Assembly: GCA_013001685.1 (NCBI GenBank)
Contig: JABDMD010000163.1
Location: 1-59,261 of the forward strand
Length of the DNA: 59,261 nucleotides
Source: Gammaproteobacteria bacterium
Lineage (GTDB): Bacteria > Pseudomonadota > Gammaproteobacteria > UBA4575
Direction of reading: 5' to 3'
Shown here: positions 29,723 through 38,322 of the stretch, piece after piece
Layout: each line of letters begins with the position of its first letter
How positions within the stretch are numbered: the first letter of the stretch is position 1
The notes under the pieces: generated by a model
The model's input: only the letters and a program-made list of their open reading frames with translations
Database searches by the model: none
Told to the model about the DNA's origin: nothing
Translations under genes and position numbers: made by a program

Positions 29723-30919
29723 TCAATTTATAGTTTTGGATTCTTTCAACATTTTTTTAATATTTCTAACTGCTTGGCGTGTACGATGTTCATTTTCAAT
29801 TAAACTAAATCGCACATGGGTATCTCCATATTTACCAAACCCTACTCCTGGAGACACCGCAACTTTTGCTTCTTCTAGTAGTCTTTTAGAAAACTCGAGA
29901 GATCCAAGATGCATATACTGCTCAGGTATCTTTGCCCAAACAAACATCGTCGCTTTTGGCTTTTCTACTTGCCAACCAGCATTACACAAACCTTCGCAAA
30001 GCACATCACGTCTTCTTTTGTAGGTTGCACGCACTTCATCAATTACTTCTTGCGGCCCATTTAGTGCTTCAATCGCCGCTATTTGTATAGGGGTAAACAT
30101 TCCATAATCCAAGTATGATTTTATGCGTGATAGTGCCTCGACTAAAGTTGGATTACCACACATAAACCCAACTCGCCAACCTGGCATATTGTAAGTTTTC
30201 GACAAAGAGTAAAACTCAACTGCAATATCTTTGGCGCCGTCCACCTGGAGTATGGATGGCGCCACATAACCATCAAAAGTAATTTCACCATAGGCAATAT
30301 CATGCACTAGCCACATTTGATGCTGTTTGGCGATCGCTACTAATCGCTCTAAAAATGCTAAATCGACACATTGTGTGGTGGGATTACCTGGAAAATTCAC
30401 AATCAACATCTTTGGTTTTGGCCAAGAATCTTCAATGGCTTTTTCAAGCTCTGAAAAAAAATCAGAATCTTCTGTAAGTGGCACATAAATAATGTCTGCA
30501 CCCGCAATTACACAACCATAGGGATGAATCGGATAAGCAGGATTTGGTACCAAAACCGCGTCACCTGGACCTAATGTAGCTAAGGTTAAATGGGCTAAGC
30601 CCTCTTTAGAACCAATAGTTACAATGGCTTCTTTTTCTGGATCTATTTCGACATTAAACTTGCGTAAATACCAATCTGCGATCGCTTTACGTAAACGAGG
30701 AATACCTCGAGACAATGAATATCGATGGGTATTTTCACGTTGCGCGGCTTCTATTAACTTATCGGTTATATGTTTAGGGGCCGGCTTATCAGGATTGCCC
30801 ATGCCAAAATCGACAATATCCTCACCACGCGCACGCGCATTGGCTTTAAGTTCATTTACAATATTGAAAACATACGGGGGAAGCCGTGATATTCTGGGAA
30901 AATCTTCCATTCGATCCAT
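29723..30919 (-). CDS. alaC: AlaC-type pyridoxal-phosphate aminotransferase
   Basis: Class I/II aminotransferase, most like E. coli AlaC (YfdZ), which makes alanine from pyruvate and glutamate. The 398-aa sequence begins [20 protein letters not shown], the family start. It has [11 protein letters not shown] near 38, the cofactor region [20 protein letters not shown] near 173, and the PLP-lysine motif [16 protein letters not shown] near 235. It is the first gene of the alaC-hom-thrC run. ATG at 30919 (or 30910, the second Met) is the start. Precise substrate is inferred. Confidence 0.88.
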   Translation of the reverse strand: MDRMEDFPRISRLPPYVFNIVNELKANARARGEDIVDFGMGNPDKPAPKHITDKLIEAAQRENTHRYSLSRGIPRLRKAIADWYLRKFNVEIDPEKEAIVTIGSKEGLAHLTLATLGPGDAVLVPNPAYPIHPYGCVIAGADIIYVPLTEDSDFFSELEKAIEDSWPKPKMLIVNFPGNPTTQCVDLAFLERLVAIAKQHQMWLVHDIAYGEITFDGYVAPSILQVDGAKDIAVEFYSLSKTYNMPGWRVGFMCGNPTLVEALSRIKSYLDYGMFTPIQIAAIEALNGPQEVIDEVRATYKRRRDVLCEGLCNAGWQVEKPKATMFVWAKIPEQYMHLGSLEFSKRLLEEAKVAVSPGVGFGKYGDTHVRFSLIENEHRTRQAVRNIKKMLKESKTIN

Positions 30920-31011
30920 CTATCCTAATAAGCGCTGAGTATAATACGCGATAAGCCAACATCTGCCCAACTCATTCTATTCATTAATCAAATTCAAATT
31001 CACCTACTCAG

Positions 31012-31389
31012 ATGGATATTACTCAAGATTTTGCTGACGCAAATTTCGTTATCACAGGCTACGAATCTGGTAGCGTATTCATCAATAATCAAGCTCATCA
31101 GCAAAGCTTGATCATCAGCTCAGACTCATTAATTTATCCATGGGAAGTTAACGATGTATTTCAATTAAACGAAACAAGCTTAGCTTCTATTTTAGAAGCT
31201 CAACCTGAGATTTTAATTATTGGTACTGGCGAAACCCTAATACTTCCTGAGCCAAAAATAATTGCGTTATTTGCACAACATCAAATTGGCCTAGAAACCA
31301 TGAACACAGGTGCTGCATGCAGAACTTATGGGATTTTAGTGGCCGAAGGAAGAAAAGCCACAGCAGGAATTATTTTCCCTAAAATCTAA
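31012..31389 (+). CDS. Mth938-like domain protein (DUF498)
   Basis: A 125-aa protein of the Mth938/NDUFAF3 fold. Motifs include the central EILIIGTGETLILP and the C-terminal GLETMNTGAACRTYGILVAEGRKATAGI, which is the best conserved part of the family. The mitochondrial relative NDUFAF3 is a complex I assembly factor; bacterial function is not known. It is divergent from alaC, a neighbour arrangement seen in other gammaproteobacteria. Its stop codon overlaps that of the convergent nlpD. Confidence 0.86.
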   Translation: MDITQDFADANFVITGYESGSVFINNQAHQQSLIISSDSLIYPWEVNDVFQLNETSLASILEAQPEILIIGTGETLILPEPKIIALFAQHQIGLETMNTGAACRTYGILVAEGRKATAGIIFPKI

Positions 31390-32135
31390 TTAATTTTTGG
31401 CAAATACTTAATTGGATCTACGGGTTTACCTTTATATCGTATTTCAAAGTGCAGTTTAGCCTCTGAAGTCCCCGTGTTACCTAATTCAGCAATTTTTTCT
31501 CCGCGCTTAACTTCACCGCCTTCTTTTACAAATAACTTTTTATTATGCGCATAAGCACTTATAAATTGTTCACTATGTTTAATAATTATTAAATTTCCAT
31601 AACTTGCCAAACCATTTCCACTATAAACAACCTTACCCGAAGAAGCCGCTAATACCGGTTGACCAATTTTACCTCCAATGTCGATTCCTTTATTGCCACC
31701 TGATCTTGGTGAATAGGTTCGAATCACCACTCCTTTTGTTGGCCAGTTCCAGTCATGTTTGATAGGTATACTTGCCGGTTTACTAACAGTACTTTTAGCT
31801 GAAGGTTTTTGTTTAGTTAAAACTTTTTTCGTAGAACTAGTTTTCTTCTTTGCCTGATAAGTTTTAGAAGTGACTTGCGAAGGGCTTAATTTAAGTCGCT
31901 GCCCAGCATAAATTGTATAAGGCGAACGAATTCTATTCCAACGTGCGATTTTTTTATAATCCAAGCCATGCCGAAATGCGATTGAGTATAATGTCTCGCC
32001 CTTTAAAACAGTATGATAGCCGTGATCATAATCGTAATAGACCTCACTATTACGATTCGATACACAAGAGAATAAAAAAAATATTAAAAATAATAAAAGA
32101 GAAACAGATATTATTTTTCGTATTTTTGTGGACAT
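31386..32135 (-). CDS. nlpD: amidase activator NlpD-like lipoprotein (LysM + degenerate M23)
   Basis: Outer-membrane lipoprotein that activates the cell-separating amidase AmiC. The signal peptide ends in a lipobox LFSC24. A LysM domain (about residues 40-85, YHTVLKGETLYSIAFRHG) binds peptidoglycan. The C-terminal M23 domain reads GGNKGIDIGG and KLHFEIR where active peptidases have His, so the zinc site is broken, as in E. coli NlpD. It is therefore an activator and not a hydrolase. Its start overlaps the yqaA-like stop (TAATG). The usual downstream rpoS is absent: the next gene is convergent. Confidence 0.93.
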   Translation of the reverse strand: MSTKIRKIISVSLLLFLIFFLFSCVSNRNSEVYYDYDHGYHTVLKGETLYSIAFRHGLDYKKIARWNRIRSPYTIYAGQRLKLSPSQVTSKTYQAKKKTSSTKKVLTKQKPSAKSTVSKPASIPIKHDWNWPTKGVVIRTYSPRSGGNKGIDIGGKIGQPVLAASSGKVVYSGNGLASYGNLIIIKHSEQFISAYAHNKKLFVKEGGEVKRGEKIAELGNTGTSEAKLHFEIRYKGKPVDPIKYLPKIN

Positions 32136-32719
32136 TAATGTAAAAATTTAAAATAAATTACTGCGGCAATAAGTAATAAGACCGTAATCCAGCCAATCCA
32201 TTCCACATATTTCTTCACCAAAGGCTCAAACTTAGGCCCTGCATACTTAAGAATACCTGCGACAAGGAAAAACCGTGATCCCCTACCTATAAAAGACGCT
32301 ACAATGAAAGGAATAAGTGCTAATGACAGCAAACCCGCAGTGACTGTGAATAACTTGTAAGGAATGGGAGAGAAACCTGCTACAAATACTACCCATATTC
32401 CCCACTCAGCAAACCAAGATTTAGCAGTTTCAAATTTAGGCAAATATGCCGAAGTTTGTAACCAAGGGTCAATATATTCAAAGGCAAAGGCACCAATGAA
32501 ATACCCAAGAATTCCACCTAATACGGAGGTAATCGTAGTTAAAAACGCAAACCACCAGGCCCTGTTTGGCCGTGCAACCGACATCGGCGCCAACATCACA
32601 TCTGGAGGAACTGGGAAAAAAGAAGATTCTGCAAAGCTTAATGCACCTAAATAATAAGTTGCATGTGGGTGTTTTGACCATCCCATAACTTTTTCATAAA
32701 GCCCGGCAAACAACTTCAC
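32135..32719 (-). CDS. yqaA: YqaA/DedA family membrane protein
   Basis: A 194-aa integral membrane protein of the SNARE-associated/DedA group, closest to YqaA. Visible are FAESSFFPVPPDVMLAPMSVARP near residue 30, a GYFIGAFAFEYIDPWL segment near 72, and the GFSPIPYKLFTVTAGLL block near 115 with the conserved Pro and Lys. Members are thought to be lipid transporters or scramblases, or to affect membrane potential. It lies between pcm and nlpD, as in several gammaproteobacteria, with overlap to nlpD. Confidence 0.88.
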   Translation of the reverse strand: MKLFAGLYEKVMGWSKHPHATYYLGALSFAESSFFPVPPDVMLAPMSVARPNRAWWFAFLTTITSVLGGILGYFIGAFAFEYIDPWLQTSAYLPKFETAKSWFAEWGIWVVFVAGFSPIPYKLFTVTAGLLSLALIPFIVASFIGRGSRFFLVAGILKYAGPKFEPLVKKYVEWIGWITVLLLIAAVIYFKFLH

Positions 32720-32746
32720 TTCAGCAAGCCTTTAAGACAATATAAT

Positions 32747-33412
32747 TCATACACTTCCTTGTATTAGTGGAACAAAACTCACACCATCAAGCCGTTCTTT
32801 AACAATTCCATCTTTAGTTTTATGTAGTAACAATAAATCCTGAACTTCTGATGTTCTTCCAACGGGTATCACCAAACGACCGTTTTCATCCAACTGTTCT
32901 ACTAATGCCTCAGGAATTTCTTTTGGTGCAGCAGTTACTACAATAGCATCGTAAGGTGCATAACTTTCCCAACCCCATGCGCCATCCGAAAGTTTAAATC
33001 GTATATTTCGCAAACCAAGTTCCATAGCTCGTCGTCGAGCTTGTTGATATAATGGCTCTACTCTCTCTACTGTGTACACATCTTTAATTAATGCAGCCAG
33101 AATTGCACCTTGATAGCCTGAACCCGTACCTACTTCTAATACTTTATTAGGTATTCCATCTCTTATAATTGCCTCAGTCATGCGTGCTACAACATAAGGT
33201 TGCGAGATAGTTTGTTTATGCCCAATTGGTAGCGCAGTATCTTCATAGGCGCGTGATGCCAATGCTTCATCTACAAACAAATGCCTAGGTGTCATGCGCA
33301 TGGCTTCTAACACACGCTCGTTACGAATACCTTTTTCTTCTAAACGCGTGATCAATCGGTCTCGCGTACGCTGAGACGTCATACCAATGCCTACATGATA
33401 TTTTGAGTTCAT
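32747..33412 (-). CDS. pcm: protein-L-isoaspartate O-methyltransferase
   Basis: SAM-dependent repair enzyme for isoaspartyl residues in aged proteins. The 221-aa protein shows [33 protein letters not shown] near residue 50 and the SAM-binding motif [15 protein letters not shown] near 92, followed by [10 protein letters not shown]. The C-terminal GRLVIPVG is also typical. It lies between surE and yqaA, the conserved stationary-phase group. An internal ATG (residue 11, [10 protein letters not shown]) is a possible alternative start. Confidence 0.95.
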   Translation of the reverse strand: MNSKYHVGIGMTSQRTRDRLITRLEEKGIRNERVLEAMRMTPRHLFVDEALASRAYEDTALPIGHKQTISQPYVVARMTEAIIRDGIPNKVLEVGTGSGYQGAILAALIKDVYTVERVEPLYQQARRRAMELGLRNIRFKLSDGAWGWESYAPYDAIVVTAAPKEIPEALVEQLDENGRLVIPVGRTSEVQDLLLLHKTKDGIVKERLDGVSFVPLIQGSV

Positions 33413-33471
33413 TATTTACAGGGCTACAATGTATGCTAGTTTTGGATTGTTACATGGTTTTAATTTATTAG

Positions 33472-33492
33472 GGCAACACAGGAACAGTTGCC
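33472..33492. other. short inverted repeat in the surE-pcm gap
   Basis: GGCAAC (33472-33477) and GTTGCC (33487-33492) form a 6-bp stem with a 9-base loop, in the 127 bases between the surE stop and the pcm start. No T-run follows on the minus strand, so it is more likely an mRNA structure than a terminator. Confidence 0.35.
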
Positions 33493-33539
33493 GAGGAGCA
33501 AAAACCGGCGAGTGCTCGATTAGCATATCAACATTTCCT

Positions 33540-34292
33540 TTATAGATCACAATTCGACACCCAATTTTCAACATCTTCCATCGCTTTGTAGTGTGTTAAA
33601 TCCAAGTGCATTGGTGAAACGGAAATATAATTATTATTCACTGCGTAAAAATCGGTACCAATACCTGCATCTTGTTCAGGGCCAGCAGCGCCTACCCAAT
33701 ATATCGGTTTGCCGCGCGGATCTATATCTTCAATAACTGGCTCAGCTTTATGTCGATTGCCTAAGCGTGTGGTTTGCACCCCTTTCAATTCTTTTTTAGC
33801 AATATCTGGAATATTAATATTGATAATCACATCACTGGGCAGCGTAGTCTCAGTAAGATTTGAAATCATTTCAGCACTCACTTTTGCAGCATCCTGCATA
33901 TATTTTGGTTGAAAAGAATTAAGGGATATAGCAACTGCAGGTAATCCTAAAAAACGACCCTCAATTGCTGCAGCGACCGTACCTGAATAAATTACATCAT
34001 CGCCTAAATTCGGCCCCTGATTTATCCCTGACACTACAATGTCAGGCTCGTCTTTTAACAGACCTGTGATAGCCAAATGAACGCAATCTGTAGGGGTGCC
34101 ATCCACGCTATACCAATTTTCTGCAATTTCATAGGCACGAATCGGTCGCTCAAGCGTCAAAGAATTACTTGCTGCACTGCGGTTACGATTTGGTGCTACC
34201 ACTGAAATTTTGCCAAGTGGCGCTAAAGCTTCAGCTAACAACATAAGGCCGCTGGCATGAATACCATCATCATTGCTTAATAATAGGTGCAT
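33540..34292 (-). CDS. surE: 5'/3'-nucleotidase SurE
   Basis: Metal-dependent phosphatase of nucleoside 5'- and 3'-monophosphates, a stationary-phase survival protein. The signature start MHLLLSNDDGIHASGL with the metal ligands D-D is intact, as are NRSAASNSLTLERPIR, GTPTDCVHLAI and SGINQGPNLGDDVIYSGTVAAA. The longest frame begins at 34382 and adds 30 hydrophobic, non-conserved residues; the family begins at MHLLLSNDDGI, so the ATG at 34290-34292 is chosen, giving 250 aa. No strong ribosome site is seen. Divergent from the Smr gene. Confidence 0.95.
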   Translation of the reverse strand: MHLLLSNDDGIHASGLMLLAEALAPLGKISVVAPNRNRSAASNSLTLERPIRAYEIAENWYSVDGTPTDCVHLAITGLLKDEPDIVVSGINQGPNLGDDVIYSGTVAAAIEGRFLGLPAVAISLNSFQPKYMQDAAKVSAEMISNLTETTLPSDVIININIPDIAKKELKGVQTTRLGNRHKAEPVIEDIDPRGKPIYWVGAAGPEQDAGIGTDFYAVNNNYISVSPMHLDLTHYKAMEDVENWVSNCDL

Positions 34293-34400
34293 CTGTAGTA
34301 CTAAAATAAGGGTAAAATTAATACAAGCGGCAGGTAGAATACTACTTAGTATCGTGAGAGAAATAGTAGCAAATTCAAACACTAAAATGGAAATTTACTG

Positions 34401-34991
34401 ATGTCTCAGCACAAAGACTCCAGGGGAGATTTAAAAGGAAATACTAAACAAGACTCAAAATCAGAGGATGATCTCCGATTTGCTGACCTGCTGGATAGTG
34501 TAAAGCCATTACACAGAGATCATCATAATCGAGCAGATATCAAAGCTCCCAAACCAGACCCAATACCTAATGAAACATTAAAAGACGAGGAACGCGTTCT
34601 AGTAGAGTCTCTTGAAGTAAGTCTTGAAATCGAAGATTTACAACCTGGTGATAGCTTGTCTTTTTGTCGTTCTGGAATTCAAAAAAGCATTTTTAAAAAA
34701 CTTAAAAAAGGTCAATATAAAGTTGGCGCTGAACTAGACTTACATGGACACACACGCCCTGAAGCGCAAGTTACACTAGCTAAATTTATTCAGTTAGCGC
34801 GAGAAGATGATATTCGTTGTGTCAGAATCATTCATGGCAAAGGATATGGATCCAACAACCAAGGACCGAAGTTAAAACCTATGGTGAATAAATGGTTGCA
34901 ACAGCGTAATGAAATCCTTGCTTTTTGTTCTGCAAGACCGAGTGATGGTGGTACAGGTGCTGTATATGTTTTACTAAAATCATTACGTTAG
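34401..34991 (+). CDS. Smr domain protein (SmrA/SmrB-like)
   Basis: A 196-aa protein with a polar, disordered N-terminus (about 1-60) and a C-terminal Smr domain. The domain shows VGAELDLHGHTRPEA near residue 111 (the LDxHG motif), VRIIHGKGYGS near 145 (HGKG) and SDGGTGAVYVLLK at the end. Smr domains nick DNA or cleave mRNA, and E. coli SmrB cuts mRNA at collided ribosomes. The order of extension then Smr domain resembles SmrA/YfcN-type proteins. It is divergent from surE. Confidence 0.9.
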   Translation: MSQHKDSRGDLKGNTKQDSKSEDDLRFADLLDSVKPLHRDHHNRADIKAPKPDPIPNETLKDEERVLVESLEVSLEIEDLQPGDSLSFCRSGIQKSIFKKLKKGQYKVGAELDLHGHTRPEAQVTLAKFIQLAREDDIRCVRIIHGKGYGSNNQGPKLKPMVNKWLQQRNEILAFCSARPSDGGTGAVYVLLKSLR

Positions 34992-35279
34992 TAAACATGG
35001 CATCAACAAACTACCCAATCACACAATGGAGATTTAACATGCTTTTTAGCAATGCAGACATATTTCACTAATCCTAAAATAGATTAGAAATTGAGAGATG
35101 ATTGCGTTCCCAACAGAAAGTCATCAAACCCTACGCTAACCCCATCCAGTAATATTCAAACCAATTTATTGCACATCCAATGAAAGGTTCCCAAACCACA
35201 CGCAAAATTTGATTCATAAAAAGTATAATACAGTATATGATTATCGAATTTAATAGCTAATATAATTAATGTTTATGGC
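34992..35279. other. 288-base intergenic region before the LysR gene
   Basis: AT-rich. It holds only a 24-codon frame beginning at 34998 with no ribosome site. A TATAAT at 35224-35229 is a possible -10 box about 50 bases before the LysR start, without a matching -35. Nothing else was seen. Confidence 0.4.
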
Positions 35280-36278
35280 GTGAATCGTTATAATAAGCAC
35301 ACAATACCAATCATTGGCCCTTATTATGCGAGATTGTCGAAACATATTTATTGCATTTACAATTATAATACTGATATTCGATTAGAACTTATATCATCCT
35401 TTGTCTCCGTAGCAGACCATTTAAGCTTCTCTACTGCGGCTAAAGAGCTCAATGTCACTCCTTCTAATCTTAGTCGTCAGGTTCGTGAATTAGAGTCCTC
35501 TCTAGGGATTCAGCTATTAGCGCGCACTACTCGCCGCCTAGCCTTAACTGAATTAGGCCAGCAGTTTTATGGCAGATGTCGAACTGGTTTATCAGAGATA
35601 GATCGTGCTGAGCAAATAGTCACTAAACTAGGCGATATTCCACAAGGCCTATTACATGTCTCTGCTCCAGTAACATTTGGCCAAGCCTACATCGCACCCG
35701 TGTTAGCTGGTTATCTTGAAAAGTATCCGAAAGTTGATATCGAACTAAATCTTAATGATGGTCATGTGGATTTTTTTGCTGACCGCGTAGATGTTGCTTT
35801 TCGTATAGGTGAATTTACCAATTTACAAAAAGGCGTGGAGCCTATTGCGCCAATTGAGAGAATACTTGTTGCATCCCCTGAGTATATAAATAATTATGGC
35901 ATGCCAGAAACCCCTTCTGATTTGGGATATCATCTTTGTTTAATTCATAACGTTGTAAGCCCAAATAACACCTGGACTTTCTATAAAGCGGGTAATAAAG
36001 AAGTAATCAAAGTAGACGGCAAAGTTTATGCCAATAACTTTATTCCATTACGTGAAACTGCGATAGGCGGCAAAGGTATTGCCTTACTTGCAACCATTAC
36101 AGTAATTGAAGAATTAAAAAATAGAAAACTTATTCAAGTGCTGCGTAATTGGCAGGTAGCACCTGCAAATGTATTTGCTACATACCCACCTTTTGATTAT
36201 ATCCCACCTAAGTCTTCAACCTTTGTGGAATATATTCGTGATAACTTTTTACAACTTGCAATAGAAGAGTCTATGTAA
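35280..36278 (+). CDS. LysR family transcriptional regulator, start uncertain
   Basis: DNA-binding regulator with an N-terminal winged helix (LELISSFVSVADHLSFSTAAKELNVTPSNLSRQVRELESSLGIQLLARTTRRLALTELG, residues about 35-93, given here only as its motif SFSTAAKELNVTPSNLSRQV) and a C-terminal substrate-binding domain. The 332-aa frame has about 32 residues before the conserved domain that relatives lack. Available starts are GTG (35280) and TTG (35334), neither with a ribosome site; an ATT at 35376 would fit the family length best. No divergent target gene adjoins it. Most like the CrgA/DmlR subgroup by the GLLHVSAPVTFGQAYIAPVL block. Confidence 0.87.
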   Translation: MNRYNKHTIPIIGPYYARLSKHIYCIYNYNTDIRLELISSFVSVADHLSFSTAAKELNVTPSNLSRQVRELESSLGIQLLARTTRRLALTELGQQFYGRCRTGLSEIDRAEQIVTKLGDIPQGLLHVSAPVTFGQAYIAPVLAGYLEKYPKVDIELNLNDGHVDFFADRVDVAFRIGEFTNLQKGVEPIAPIERILVASPEYINNYGMPETPSDLGYHLCLIHNVVSPNNTWTFYKAGNKEVIKVDGKVYANNFIPLRETAIGGKGIALLATITVIEELKNRKLIQVLRNWQVAPANVFATYPPFDYIPPKSSTFVEYIRDNFLQLAIEESM

Positions 36279-36300
36279 AACTTTTACTTACAAAGAAGTA

Positions 36301-37494
36301 TTAGTCTCCACCCATACCCATTTTAAATGCAGTTCCAATTCCTAAAAATAGAAATACAATCCCCATAATTCCAAAATCTGCAAACATTAATGTTGCAGTA
36401 GGCAAATCTTTAATATTTTCTTCAAAACTTCCTTTTAGCCATTCTTCAAAACTGGGGTTAGTTTCAGAAATTCTTTTTAAGTGAGGAACAACAAATTCAT
36501 TGAAATCTGCAATCTCAGCATCGCTTATCTCGTCAACAGCATAAATTTCGAGGTAGCCATGATCATTTAGAAAAGCTATTAACTTTTCTTTATCTTCAAT
36601 ACCGTCACCAAAGGCTTCTGCAGCTTTTAAATCTTGTTGATAATATTTTTGATAAATTTCTTCTTCACCTGCTATTGCAGATGTAATGTCATGCGCCCAA
36701 GATTCTTGCAAACTTGACGTGGCCATATATTTGCCACCAAAGATAGAGAGCAACGTAAATACCGCACAGATTACACCAGTGGCAATTCCTTCTGATTCAA
36801 ACATCACAGCAGCTATGCCGACAGCTGCTCCAATTCCTATGGCAATAATAGCAAACTCATAACCAAACCAAACGGTAATATATTTCCACAGCAATGCGCC
36901 CACTACTGCAGCGCCTGCTGCTGCTGCTACACCAACAATATTTAAAGACTTATCTTTGTTGACTGATATAGATTGTGTAATAGTAGTCGCATTCGCTTTT
37001 GTTTCATTAGTATTTTGATTTGAGCCAAGCTTAATATCTGCTTCACTATTAGGATTTTTTAATGCAGGTGTACTAACAGAAGCAATATTTGCAGCAGACT
37101 GATCCGGCGCCAACAACTTATTTACATATACACCACATCCAGAACATTGCTCAGCTTTTTCTTGGCGCAGATTACACTTAGGGCATGTCATGGTGGTGTC
37201 TTCTTTAGCAGGTGCCATCTCTTCAATAGACAATGCCTTTGGATCGGATACAGCAGCTGGCTTATGCTCTTTTAAAGCTATCACCATACCTATACTCTCA
37301 AGGCGCGATTTCAATGCCTGCGCTTTGGTATGCTCTAAATCCTTCTTTAAAATCTTTTGTACGCCAACATAAGCACTTGCTTTTTCAGGAGTAATTTTAA
37401 AAAGCTTTGCAAAGCTTTGTTGAACGTCTGCTAAACCAAAATCGTCATGAATTTGTCCAGTGCTGATTACCGAAAATGTGGATGCATTACTCAT
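36301..37494 (-). CDS. zinc-ribbon membrane protein, function unknown
   Basis: A 397-aa protein of mixed composition. Residues about 5-75 form a small domain with helix-rich FGLADVQQSFAKLFKITPEKASAYV and SRLESIGMVIAL, reminiscent of an L7/L12-like fold. Residues 104-120 carry a zinc ribbon C-x2-C-x9-C-x2-C. Several hydrophobic helices follow (about 185-260), then a soluble segment (about 265-355) rich in acidic residues, and a last helix near 370-390. I do not recognise the whole protein. It is a single gene, convergent with the LysR gene. Confidence 0.75.
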   Translation of the reverse strand: MSNASTFSVISTGQIHDDFGLADVQQSFAKLFKITPEKASAYVGVQKILKKDLEHTKAQALKSRLESIGMVIALKEHKPAAVSDPKALSIEEMAPAKEDTTMTCPKCNLRQEKAEQCSGCGVYVNKLLAPDQSAANIASVSTPALKNPNSEADIKLGSNQNTNETKANATTITQSISVNKDKSLNIVGVAAAAGAAVVGALLWKYITVWFGYEFAIIAIGIGAAVGIAAVMFESEGIATGVICAVFTLLSIFGGKYMATSSLQESWAHDITSAIAGEEEIYQKYYQQDLKAAEAFGDGIEDKEKLIAFLNDHGYLEIYAVDEISDAEIADFNEFVVPHLKRISETNPSFEEWLKGSFEENIKDLPTATLMFADFGIMGIVFLFLGIGTAFKMGMGGD

Positions 37495-37809
37495 AAATCT
37501 AACCCTATTTTTTCAGGCTAAATTGTATAAATATGACCATAAACACTCATCTGAATAACGATAAATGGCCAGATTACATGGCTCATTGACCCAATATCTG
37601 ACTTCGCCAAGTAAGGCCAAAAAGCACCTAATTTATTGTTCTTACTTACTTAATTATGTTTAGTCACATTTTGAAAAAAATCAGTGTACAAATTGTACCG
37701 CTGAATATCACTGGGAGTGAAAATGCCACTTAGTATGTAAGTTAGTTCACAATGTGGTGGTGTTTATAAGACCTGAAAATACTTAAAGATCTTTCAATAC
37801 AGGTTTAAT
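37495..37809. other. 315-base intergenic region
   Basis: Non-coding and AT-rich, between the zinc-ribbon gene and the end of the thioesterase gene. A 13-base palindrome GTACAAATTGTAC (37686-37698) is the only structure I saw. It may hold the promoter of the zinc-ribbon gene and the end of the fadE transcript; no T-run hairpin is evident. Confidence 0.45.
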
Positions 37810-38271
37810 TTACTTTTTCATATATCCTTGCGGGCGAATTGCTACTGAGCAATTAACTTCTGCACAAAGTGTTCCATCTTTTAAGTAATATGCATAGGTA
37901 AATGTGGGTGTACTGCGTCCTTTTTCTTCAAGTTCTTTTGCAATGATAGGTTCTAATTCGGATGGAAAGTCAAAATGTAATACTAAATCAGTTGTTCCCG
38001 CACGAAGGAAGTCTATTGTTAATTTTCGCGTCCAAGCTGCATATTCTGGGAAAAGTTTCCCGCATGAAAGTGCGGCAACGGGGTCGGAAAGTGATGCCAT
38101 GAAACCACCAAACATAGTGCCCTGATGATTAATTGAAGCACCCGAGAGTGGTAACAGTAATTTTATAGAACGCCAGTCTGGTGTCAGTTCTAAAATCTTG
38201 ACTTGCATCATTTTAAACGGCTCGAAATTTTCGAGCCGTTTAATAACACCACCTAATTCGGCATCGGACAT
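37810..38271 (-). CDS. hotdog-fold thioesterase-like protein (DUF4442/PaaI type)
   Basis: A 153-aa single hotdog domain. The block INHQGTMFGGFMASLSDPVAAL (about residues 50-71) with GTxFGG then DP is typical of DUF4442-type thioesterases, followed by WTRKLTIDFLRAGTTDLVLHF. It starts at ATG 38271 with AAGGA seven bases upstream and lies 51 bases after fadE in the same direction, so it may hydrolyse acyl-CoA in fatty acid turnover. Codons about 10-20 contain a perfect 31-base inverted repeat (see separate entry). A start at the later Met-Met (residues 21-22) is possible but less likely. Confidence 0.8.
   Translation of the reverse strand: MSDAELGGVIKRLENFEPFKMMQVKILELTPDWRSIKLLLPLSGASINHQGTMFGGFMASLSDPVAALSCGKLFPEYAAWTRKLTIDFLRAGTTDLVLHFDFPSELEPIIAKELEEKGRSTPTFTYAYYLKDGTLCAEVNCSVAIRPQGYMKK
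38213..38243. repeat. perfect 31-base inverted repeat inside the thioesterase gene
   Basis: Arms ttaaacggctcgaaa (38213-38227) and tttcgagccgtttaa (38229-38243) flank one central base. It codes for residues around KRLENFEPFK near the N-terminus of the thioesterase. In RNA it would form a stem of about 13 bp just after the start codon. Confidence 0.85.
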
Positions 38272-38322
38272 TTTAAATCCTTTTTAAGCTACTTTTTTGG
38301 CAGAAATATGCGCCTGCAATTA

